DNA of 64,000 bases, taken from contig NZ_VTZS01000001.1 in the NCBI RefSeq assembly GCF_008367235.1, positions 434,001 through 498,000 on the forward strand. Reading direction: 5' to 3'. Under the pieces are notes generated by a model that saw only the letters and a program-made list of their open reading frames with translations, was not told the DNA's origin and made no database searches. The translations under genes were made by a program, and so were the position numbers. Each line of letters starts with the position of its first letter. Within the stretch, counting starts at the first letter, position 1. The stretch comes from Pareuzebyella sediminis (GTDB taxonomy: Bacteria; Bacteroidota; Bacteroidia; Flavobacteriales; Flavobacteriaceae). Below are positions 57,329 through 64,000 of the stretch, in pieces.

Positions 57329-58078
57329 TTGGAACAACCAATTAAAATTCTTATCGTAGAGGACAATGTGATTATTGCCGATGACATGCAGTCGATGCTT
57401 GAAGAAATCGGATACGAAATAGTTGATAATGTTATTGTATATGAACAGGCCGAAGAAGTGCTTAGAACCCAGCAGGTCGACCTTGTTTTAATCGACATAA
57501 TTCTTGCATCTGATAAAACGGGAATCGATCTGGGCAAGCACATTCGTGAAAATTACGATATACCTTTTATCTTTGTAACATCGAACTCCGATAGGGCGAC
57601 CGTAGAAAATGCAAAAACCGTTAAGCCAAACGGTTATTTGGTCAAGCCGTTCGAACAGCAAGACCTGTATACCTCAATTGAAATAGCACTTTCAAATTTC
57701 AGTTACTCTGGTAAATCTGGAGGTCCAAGTTATAGTCAGGAAGAAGCACCCATGTCAAATGCGGTCTTGAAAGATTCGATTTTTGTAAAAAAGCAACATT
57801 TGTATTACCGAATTCAGTTTAGTGACATTCGGTTCATTAAGGCCGATAATGTTTACCTTGAAGTGAACACGGTCGATAAGAAATTTTTAGTGAGGTCTCC
57901 TCTAAAAGATTATTTGGAAAAGCTTCCTAAGAACAAATTTTATAGGGCACATAAGTCCTACATTGTCAATGTTGATCATATAGATGCCATTAATTCGAAA
58001 GATATTATGATCAAAGATACGCTGATTCCAATTTCCAAAGATTTTAAAGAATTCATCATTTCGGCGATGAATTCTTAA
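57329..58078 (+). CDS. LytTR-type response regulator
   Basis: This 249-residue regulator begins at TTG 57329 with a receiver domain (ILIVEDNVIIADDMQ, phospho-accepting Asp56 in LVLIDIIL, FVTSNSDR, KPNGYLVKPF), followed after a short linker by a LytTR DNA-binding domain at residues ~145-245. The latter contains FSDIRFIKADNVYLEVNTVD, RSPLKDYLEKLP, FYRAHKSYIVNVDHI. A histidine kinase gene follows after 457 bases on the same strand and is its likely partner. LytTR regulators bind direct repeats of about 9 bases; the target genes are unknown. Confidence 0.93.
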   Translation: MEQPIKILIVEDNVIIADDMQSMLEEIGYEIVDNVIVYEQAEEVLRTQQVDLVLIDIILASDKTGIDLGKHIRENYDIPFIFVTSNSDRATVENAKTVKPNGYLVKPFEQQDLYTSIEIALSNFSYSGKSGGPSYSQEEAPMSNAVLKDSIFVKKQHLYYRIQFSDIRFIKADNVYLEVNTVDKKFLVRSPLKDYLEKLPKNKFYRAHKSYIVNVDHIDAINSKDIMIKDTLIPISKDFKEFIISAMNS

Positions 58079-58535
58079 TACTTAGACCTATGCGGAATAG
58101 GATGCTGACGATATCCCCATAGTTGATATCTGTCTGGCCGTAGTGTATATGCGTTATGGCATTCGGGCCCTAATTATCTAAATAACTTCAAAGGGAACGT
58201 ACACCACAAAAAATAGCTGTTACACAACATTCCTACCCCTCCCTTATACACAAATTATATCTTTGATGGAGTGGGGCAAATCTGGACAAAACCAAGATTT
58301 TGATTAGCAATGAACGTTGTATCTAGTTCTGAAAAGAAATCCCTAGTAGTAGTTACAGTTTTATAATAGTTACATTTTGTAGTATAAAATCAGGGGCAAA
58401 AAGATTTTACCATAAACGGTACTATTGCAAACAACTTTTTTAAGGTAATTCGATTGAGCTTATTATGAGGCTTACCAAGAAAATTTAGTGAAGCAATAAC
58501 ACTAGACTAGTTTCGGTATTGTTCCCCAAACAGTT
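58079..58535. other. 457-base gap between response regulator and kinase genes
   Basis: No coding frame with family features is seen in either direction. The stretch is A/T-rich and contains one exact -7 box (58258-58265), about 270 bases before the kinase start. Several stops occur in all plus frames. A long leader or a remnant are both possible. Confidence 0.6.
58258..58265 (+). promoter_or_regulatory. -7 promoter box upstream of the TPR histidine kinase
   Basis: TATCTTTG is an exact TAnnTTTG. It would give a leader of ~260 bases, unusually long for this window. The -33 region is CT-rich without TTTG. Confidence 0.3.
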
Positions 58536-60512
58536 ATGAAAAAACTTTGCGAGAACATTTTATTGCTTTTTTTTGGTCTTTTCACCATAGGTTTTTCCTT
58601 TGCCCAAGAAGGGAACCAACCCGAAAAGAATCCATTTGAACAGTTCCAGGATCTGAATAATGCCGATGAGCAGTTAAATTATTTTTTCAATTCCCAAAAC
58701 CTGTATCGCGAGACCTCTACCTACGATTGGCTGGATTTAGTAACCATTCGATATCTGAACCCTGCCAAACAAGACGAGGACACAGAAAATATCGAGAAAT
58801 ACCGGCTGATCCAATCAAAGATATTTTATGATCTAGGGGACTACGATAAAAGTCTTGCCATTTCTAAAGATCTCTATGCCGTTAAGGACAGTTTGAATAT
58901 CTATATTAAGTCAAAACTTCTTGATTTAATGGACGATAATTACGGCCAATTAAAAATGTACCCGCAGCAGATCGATGTACGTAAAGAAAAACGGGAGCTC
59001 GGAATCACCGACAATGTAGCCTTCTACGACATCTATTCCAATTTGGGTTTGCACAGAACGGCCATGAACGATTATATAGCTAAGGTGAAGAAGACCCTTG
59101 AAGAAAGTGACTTTTATGCCCAAGCCGAGTATTACAACGCTGTGGGCGATTTTCTTAGGTTGGACGAATCCGTACCAACGGCATTGAGTAATTATAAAAA
59201 GGCCAAAGGTTTTATCGACGTATTCTTGAGCGATATCACCCGAAAAAAAACGGAGAAAGCCACCCAGGATGCCTTGTTTCTAAAAGGAATCATTGACGGG
59301 AACATTGGTAAAACCCACTTGCAATTAAAGCAATACGAAGAGGCCATACCCTATCTGGAAAGTGCAATCAAGGAACTCAAAGAAAATGGAATTGCCCGAT
59401 CGGCAACCTCAGAGAATATTACAGAGAACAGCTTGGCTATTTCCGAATGCTACCTTCAACTTAATGATTACGCTAATGCCACCGACTATCTGAGCGATAA
59501 TTTACAAGCTTCGACCACAGAAAATATCTTGCACAAAAATCGTTTATTGGCATTGTATTACGACAAAACAGGAGACTATAAGAATGAGACCCTGTACCTC
59601 AGAAAGAATATCCGGATACAAGATTCAATTAGCGAGAACGAGTCGGAATTGCGAAAGCAGCAATTGGCAACAGTAATGGGTCAGGAAATGGAACTTTCAA
59701 AAGCGCTTTTAGCAGATCAGAAAATAGCGTTGGAGAAATCAAGAAGCGATATTTTAGAAAAAGATCGTAGCATTAACTTAGTACGTATCTCATTACTCTT
59801 TACACTGCTTGGTTTTGCAGGACTAGTCTATGCTTACCTAAAAAGTATCAAGAACCAACGTTTGATCGCCGAACAGAAGTACATCATAGAAAACTCCTTA
59901 GTTGAAAAAGATTCACTCTTAAAAGAAATTCACCATAGGGTAAAGAACAACCTCCAGATGGTATCTAGTTTATTAAGCCTTCAAACCAAGAACACGCGAA
60001 GTAAAGCTGCTATTGAGGCACTCGAAGAAGGCAAGAGCAGGGTAAAGGCCATGGCTCTTATCCACCAAAAACTATATCAGAATGAAGATCTTTCCGTAAT
60101 TGAAATGCAGAGCTATATAGAGAGTTTGATAAACAGTGTGCAGTCAGTATACAAGAAAGGTGGGCATAATATCAATATTACTATTGATGCCGAGGGCGTT
60201 GAATTGGATATTGATAGGGCCATACCTTTTGGCCTAATGCTGAATGAATTGGTGTCTAACTCTTTTAAATATGCTTTTCCCGATGATGATGAGAACGGAA
60301 AAATTTATATACATATCAGAAAAAATGGAGAAAATGAAGGATATTTCGAGTACTCCGATAATGGTATAGGCCTACCGGAAGACTCCGAGGAAAGAGCCAA
60401 ATCTTCAATGGGAATACGTCTTATGAACCGTTTGGCTAATCAATTACAAACTACATTGAATATTGATAGAAGTTCCGATGATGGGGTGCGCTATTGGTTC
60501 AATTTTAAGTAG
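58536..60512 (+). CDS. TPR-containing sensor histidine kinase (HisKA_2 type)
   Basis: The 658-residue kinase has a signal peptide (MKKLCENILLLFFGLFTIGF, cleavage near FAQ), periplasmic TPR helices (~35-380), one membrane span (LVRISLLFTLLGFAGLVYAYL) and a HisKA_2 dimerisation region LLKEIHHRVKNNLQMVSSLL (phospho-acceptor among His466/467). The ATPase domain follows, with GLMLNELVSNSFKYAF and YSDNGIGLP. This kinase group typically pairs with LytTR or ANTAR regulators, and the LytTR gene upstream fits. It differs from the other TPR kinase at 39.8 kb, which has a classical HisKA core. Confidence 0.92.
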   Translation: MKKLCENILLLFFGLFTIGFSFAQEGNQPEKNPFEQFQDLNNADEQLNYFFNSQNLYRETSTYDWLDLVTIRYLNPAKQDEDTENIEKYRLIQSKIFYDLGDYDKSLAISKDLYAVKDSLNIYIKSKLLDLMDDNYGQLKMYPQQIDVRKEKRELGITDNVAFYDIYSNLGLHRTAMNDYIAKVKKTLEESDFYAQAEYYNAVGDFLRLDESVPTALSNYKKAKGFIDVFLSDITRKKTEKATQDALFLKGIIDGNIGKTHLQLKQYEEAIPYLESAIKELKENGIARSATSENITENSLAISECYLQLNDYANATDYLSDNLQASTTENILHKNRLLALYYDKTGDYKNETLYLRKNIRIQDSISENESELRKQQLATVMGQEMELSKALLADQKIALEKSRSDILEKDRSINLVRISLLFTLLGFAGLVYAYLKSIKNQRLIAEQKYIIENSLVEKDSLLKEIHHRVKNNLQMVSSLLSLQTKNTRSKAAIEALEEGKSRVKAMALIHQKLYQNEDLSVIEMQSYIESLINSVQSVYKKGGHNINITIDAEGVELDIDRAIPFGLMLNELVSNSFKYAFPDDDENGKIYIHIRKNGENEGYFEYSDNGIGLPEDSEERAKSSMGIRLMNRLANQLQTTLNIDRSSDDGVRYWFNFK

Positions 60513-60575
60513 GAATTTGTCAAAAGTATGCAGTGACTTACTTAAATTTGAAGTGAACCTATAACATCTCAAGAC

Positions 60576-61256
60576 ATGAAAATCACCTTTCTTGGTCACG
60601 CTTCTTTTTATATTGAAACAGATAATCATAAATTACTGATAGACCCTTTCATTTCGGGTAATGAAAAGGCAAAGGGTATTATCGATATAAATACTTTAGA
60701 CCCCGATTATATTTTGGTTACCCATGCCCATCAAGACCATATCCTTGATGTCGAAGAAATAGCGAAAAAATCAGGTGCTACGATCATTAGTAATTATGAG
60801 ATTGCAACTCATTACGAGAATAAAGGGTTGAAAGCGCACCCAATGAACCACGGGGGCCGCCGAAAATTCGATTTCGGCACTCTTAAATATGTGAATGCCA
60901 TTCATACTTCTTCCTTTCCCGACGGCTCCTACGGTGGGCAACCTGGGGGGTTCCTGATTTCAGTAGATGGCAAGAATATTTATGTCGCCGGCGATACAGC
61001 TTTGACTATGGACATGAAGCTTATTCCACTTAGCGTAACCCTAGATTTGGCAATTATGCCTATCGGGGATAATTTTACGATGGGAGTGGATGACGCCATA
61101 GTTGCCTCCGATTTTGTGGAGTGTAATAAAATTTTGGGATGCCATTACGACACTTTCGGATACATCGTAATAGATCATGACGAAGCCCTTGAAAAGTTCA
61201 AAAAAGCAGGAAAAACTCTTTTACTACCTAAAATTGGCGAATCCATCGAGGTATAG
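60576..61256 (+). CDS. UPF0173-type metal-dependent hydrolase
   Basis: The 226-residue metallo-beta-lactamase-fold protein has ITFLGHASFYIE (2-13), the metal-binding motif THAHQDHILD (HxHxDH, ~50-59), a further His in NPMNHGGRR-like MNHGG, GDTALTMDMK and MPIGDNFTMGVDDA, which match the UPF0173/UlaG-like group. It is cytoplasmic with no signal peptide. Substrate unknown; the gene is often found next to menC in Flavobacteria, probably for historical reasons rather than in the pathway. The gap to menC is 316 bases. Confidence 0.9.
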   Translation: MKITFLGHASFYIETDNHKLLIDPFISGNEKAKGIIDINTLDPDYILVTHAHQDHILDVEEIAKKSGATIISNYEIATHYENKGLKAHPMNHGGRRKFDFGTLKYVNAIHTSSFPDGSYGGQPGGFLISVDGKNIYVAGDTALTMDMKLIPLSVTLDLAIMPIGDNFTMGVDDAIVASDFVECNKILGCHYDTFGYIVIDHDEALEKFKKAGKTLLLPKIGESIEV

Positions 61257-61572
61257 GGTGAAATTTGCGCCTAAATATTAATTCCGATCAAACGGTACTT
61301 TGACAACTCCGGTTGCATGAACCACAAAAGGAGTTTAGAATAAAAATCTGCAGGACAGGTCAACCAGGTACGGTATGTTTTGAATATATTTCGAAACACA
61401 ATAGCTTTTGGATTGGGTTACAACGGCCTAAGCTTGGCTAGAGCCCAATCATTTTATTCCTTTTACTCAAGACAAACTTCTGGTATAGTTCCATTCGGTT
61501 TTAACCAGTGCTTCTAATTAATACTTACTACATTAAAGAGATTCAAAATATAGCTAAATTTGAACTTATCGT
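61257..61572. other. 316-base intergenic stretch before menC
   Basis: No convincing gene is seen. It contains stop codons in all frames and one -7 box at its end (61555-61562). A/T-rich, no strong hairpin noticed. Confidence 0.6.
61555..61562 (+). promoter_or_regulatory. -7 promoter box before menC
   Basis: TAAATTTG is an exact TAnnTTTG ending ten bases before ATG 61573, so the transcript would have almost no leader. No -33 TTTG at usual spacing. Confidence 0.38.
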
Positions 61573-62625
61573 ATGAAAGCCTTCTACAAAAAATATATTC
61601 TGAATTTTAAACGACCAAGCGGTACTTCGCGTGGTGTACTCACCGAAAAGGAAACTTGGTTTTTGATTTTAGAAGCGAATGGAAGGTACGGCATCGGAGA
61701 ATGTGGTTTACTTCGAACATTGAGCATAGATGATGTGGAAAGTTACGAGGAGCAACTAAAATGGACGTGTAATCATATTGACCTTGGTAAGCATGAACTA
61801 CTAAAACGACTAACTACCTATCCCAGCATACAGTTCGGTATTGAGCAGGCGTTTCTGTCTTTGGCCTCTCCCGATCCATTTGTACTGTTTCCGTCCGAAT
61901 TTGTATCAGCTAACAGCCCTGTCTCTATTAATGGCTTGATTTGGATGGGAGATGAGGGTTTTATGCATCGTCAGATAATCCAAAAACTAAAGGAAGGTTT
62001 TAGATGTATTAAAATGAAGATAGGGGCTATCGATTTTGATACTGAAGTAGCCCTGCTGGCCTCCATCCGTAAAAAATATTCTGAAGATGAAATTGAATTG
62101 CGGGTCGATGCGAACGGAGCATTTGAACCTTCGAACGCCCTGGAGAAACTTAAAGTGCTTTCAAAATTTGGAATACATTCTATCGAACAACCTATTAAGT
62201 CTGGGCAAACCACTGAAATGGCAAAATTATGTAGAGTCTCGCCTTTGCCTATCGCCTTGGATGAGGAGCTTATTGGCGTTTTGGATGTTGCGAAAAAGCG
62301 AGCCCTATTACAAAATATAAGGCCTCATTATATAATTCTTAAGCCAAGTTTGATAGGAGGCTACAAGGGTAGTAGTGAGTGGATTCGGATTGCGGAAGAA
62401 TTGAAGGTTAAATGGTGGGTAACCAGTGCTTTGGAGAGCAATATTGGCCTAAATGCCATTGCCCAGTGGACCTATACACTTCAAAGCGAAATGCCTCAGG
62501 GACTTGGGACAGGAGGTTTATATACGAATAATTTCAAGAGCCCCCTGACCGTCGCTGATGGGAAGCTATACTACAACGCTAAAAAGCATTGGAAAAATAA
62601 ATTAATTGAAAACTTATGTACATAG
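61573..62625 (+). CDS. menC: o-Succinylbenzoate synthase
   Basis: MenC dehydrates SHCHC to o-succinylbenzoate. The 350-residue enolase-superfamily enzyme has the N-terminal capping domain (ETWFLILEANGRYGIGECGLL in blocks) and a barrel with the catalytic Lys pair KMK (Lys147, Lys149). It also has the metal ligand Asp179 (VDANGAF), a Glu in SIEQPI, Asp in ALDEEL and the second-side Lys in ILKPSLIGG, all as expected. The start ATG follows a -7 box closely. The CPBP gene overlaps its end by 10 bases (62616-62625). Confidence 0.95.
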   Translation: MKAFYKKYILNFKRPSGTSRGVLTEKETWFLILEANGRYGIGECGLLRTLSIDDVESYEEQLKWTCNHIDLGKHELLKRLTTYPSIQFGIEQAFLSLASPDPFVLFPSEFVSANSPVSINGLIWMGDEGFMHRQIIQKLKEGFRCIKMKIGAIDFDTEVALLASIRKKYSEDEIELRVDANGAFEPSNALEKLKVLSKFGIHSIEQPIKSGQTTEMAKLCRVSPLPIALDEELIGVLDVAKKRALLQNIRPHYIILKPSLIGGYKGSSEWIRIAEELKVKWWVTSALESNIGLNAIAQWTYTLQSEMPQGLGTGGLYTNNFKSPLTVADGKLYYNAKKHWKNKLIENLCT

Positions 62626-63548
62626 AGCAAGGCTACAAAGGAGATATCGGCCTTTGGAAATACTTTTTAATACCACTTGGTTTTATCGGTTTAATGGTTC
62701 TTAACTACGCCGCTATTAAATTGTTGAATCTCGACGTGGAGGCCATTATGGAAGCAGAAATAAGTAAGAAAGGGGCTAACCGATTTTTAATCGAAATGTT
62801 GCTTCCCTTTGTCGTAGGTCTAGGCCTTCTTTTTCTTTGGGTAAAATTTGTGCACAAACAATCTTTAAGGTCACTGACCACGGCTAGAAAAAAAGTAGAT
62901 TGGAAACGAATCTTATTCGCTTTCGGTCTTTGGTCACTGATTTCTATTTTTTTAACCGGTCTAGATGTACTTGTATTTTCACCGGACGATTATGTATTCA
63001 ATTTTAATGGGGAACTTTTTATATACCTTTTCTTTATCGCGGTGCTTCTCATACCGATACAGACCAGCTTTGAAGAATATTTGTTCAGGGGTTACATGAT
63101 GCAGGGTATTGGTATAATGGCAAAAAATAGGTGGGTACCTTTGGTGGTTACCTCCGTACTGTTCGGACTCATGCACTTAGGAAATCCGGAGGTCGAAAAA
63201 CTAGGCCCTGGTATTATGGTCTATTATATCGGCACAGGTTTTTTCTTAGGAATTCTTACTTTAATGGATGAAGGTCTGGAACTCGCCCTCGGATTCCATG
63301 CTGCCAATAATTTAACCACAGCATTATTGGTGACCGCTGATGCGACTGCATTTCAGGTCGATGCTATTTTTAAGAATACGGCCGAGCTTACGTTGGGGTG
63401 GGATGTATTTGTACCGATATTTGTTATTTTTCCGATACTTCTGTTCATCTTTTCCAAGAAGTATAAGTGGAGAGGCTGGAAAGAGCGCTTGTCCGGTAAA
63501 ATAGTTTCTAAAGAAACCTTCATCGCCCAACATGCTGAGACACCTTAA
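62616..63548 (+). CDS. CPBP family intramembrane glutamic protease
   Basis: The 310-residue membrane protein has about eight hydrophobic segments. The CPBP/Abi motifs are EEYLFRG (Glu153, Glu154, Arg158), LFGLMHLGN with the conserved His, and FHAANN with the second His, in the correct order, so the active site appears intact. Rce1/CPBP proteases cut membrane-near peptides; some are linked to bacteriocin immunity. Between menC (10-base overlap) and menE (17-base overlap) it is translationally coupled to both, a conserved order I recall in Flavobacteria. No menaquinone role is known. Confidence 0.92.
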   Translation: MYIEQGYKGDIGLWKYFLIPLGFIGLMVLNYAAIKLLNLDVEAIMEAEISKKGANRFLIEMLLPFVVGLGLLFLWVKFVHKQSLRSLTTARKKVDWKRILFAFGLWSLISIFLTGLDVLVFSPDDYVFNFNGELFIYLFFIAVLLIPIQTSFEEYLFRGYMMQGIGIMAKNRWVPLVVTSVLFGLMHLGNPEVEKLGPGIMVYYIGTGFFLGILTLMDEGLELALGFHAANNLTTALLVTADATAFQVDAIFKNTAELTLGWDVFVPIFVIFPILLFIFSKKYKWRGWKERLSGKIVSKETFIAQHAETP

Positions 63549-64000
63549 AATTCATAGGAATTTCAAGCTAAACGGTATTGATTATCGTAAGGATGATCTT
63601 AAGGAGGTGGCCTATAGTTTGATTAAGGAAGGAGAGGCCTATGAGAAATCAATTGGTGATTTTCTCTTACATTGGCTCGACGATTCTACAATAGTCGAGG
63701 TAAAGACTTCAGGGTCTACAGGAAAACCTAAGGTTATAATACTTCAAAAAGAACAAATGGTTAATTCGGCCTTGGCTACGGCCGATTTTTTTGGTTTGAG
63801 ACCTGGCAATTCCGCTTTTTTGTGCTTGCCAGCTGAGTATATCGCAGGTAAAATGATGTTGGTAAGGGCAATGATGTTAGGACTTGCCCTTGATTTTGTC
63901 GAACCTGCGTCAAAACCTGATTTTAGAGAACAACATTATGATTTCTGTGCGATGGTACCCCTTCAGCTAAAGAATTCCCTAGATAGTCTTACACAATTTC
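63532..64000 (+). CDS. menE: o-Succinylbenzoate-CoA ligase, N-terminal part (cut by window end)
   Basis: A frame from ATG 63532 stays open to the window end (156 residues). It overlaps the CPBP gene by 17 bases. The start MLRHLKIHRNFKLNGIDY leads to an AMP-binding P-loop TSGSTGKPK (59-67) and a FLCLPAEYIAGKMMLVRAM block (two parts) typical of MenE. MenE activates o-succinylbenzoate with ATP and CoA. The short N-terminal segment before the P-loop fits the compact MenE of Bacteroidetes. The rest lies beyond base 64000. Confidence 0.9.
   Translation, partial: MLRHLKIHRNFKLNGIDYRKDDLKEVAYSLIKEGEAYEKSIGDFLLHWLDDSTIVEVKTSGSTGKPKVIILQKEQMVNSALATADFFGLRPGNSAFLCLPAEYIAGKMMLVRAMMLGLALDFVEPASKPDFREQHYDFCAMVPLQLKNSLDSLTQF

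Noticed and set aside
1-64000. CRISPR arrays, insertion sequences, integrases, toxin-antitoxin pairs
   Set aside because: No spaced repeats, transposase or integrase motifs, or paired small toxin genes were seen while reading.

Overview
The window reads as a chromosomal segment of a marine-type member of the Flavobacteriaceae (Bacteroidota). The basis is a SusC/SusD pair, flavobacterial domain families (DUF4290, DUF2853, DUF2911, DUF5107), a fused CcsB-CcsA cytochrome c biogenesis protein, bacillithiol (BshB1) and menaquinone genes, many A/T-rich leaders without a Shine-Dalgarno sequence, and repeated matches to the Bacteroidota -7 promoter box TAnnTTTG. No insertion sequence, prophage, integrase or CRISPR array was seen. 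The assignment stops at family level because there is no rRNA or marker set to go further.

Layout. Bases 1-8.6 kb hold the end of a DUF4290 gene, murA (catalytic Cys replaced by Asp), a GNAT-like acetyltransferase broken by one missing base, a VOC/pirin pair, a DUF6340-like lipoprotein, a photolyase operon (SRPBCC, an atypical SDR without the catalytic Tyr, photolyase) and a DUF2911 protein. Bases 8.7-25.9 kb, all on the minus strand, form a nutrient-uptake block: susC, susD, a 13-loop FG-GAP/ASPIC lipoprotein and a DUF5107-TPR protein. Behind them lie a LacI regulator with a good candidate operator in front of susC, and an operon of a large secreted PIG-L deacetylase, a 35-residue membrane protein and a sodium:solute symporter. 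No glycoside hydrolase, polysaccharide lyase or sulfatase is visible, so the substrate is open.

Bases 26-29.6 kb carry a minus-strand operon (DUF2520 dehydrogenase-like, KdsC-like HAD, Maf, lipoprotein, MscS channel). Bases 29.7-39.8 kb carry a Tat-exported alpha/beta hydrolase, ccsBA, a Tat-exported PhoD-like phosphatase, a small unknown protein, a MATE transporter and bshB1. Bases 39.8-44 kb hold a TPR histidine kinase, tRNA-His and an M28 peptidase. Bases 44.1-50.1 kb form a complete trans-4-hydroxy-L-proline to 2-oxoglutarate pathway (epimerase, FAD dehydrogenase, deaminase, semialdehyde dehydrogenase) with a divergent AraC regulator.

Bases 50.2-64 kb hold the menaquinone region: an esterase, then menI, menF, menD, DUF2853, a CvfB-like RNA-binding protein, a SPOR-like membrane protein, menA, a LytTR response regulator with a TPR histidine kinase, a UPF0173 hydrolase, menC, a CPBP protease and the start of menE, cut by the window end. 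menB and menH are not in the window. The observations I find most worth following are the 35-residue gene overlapping the PIG-L stop codon, the SusCD/FG-GAP/DUF5107 locus with its LacI operator, and the tyrosine-less SDR in the photolyase operon.
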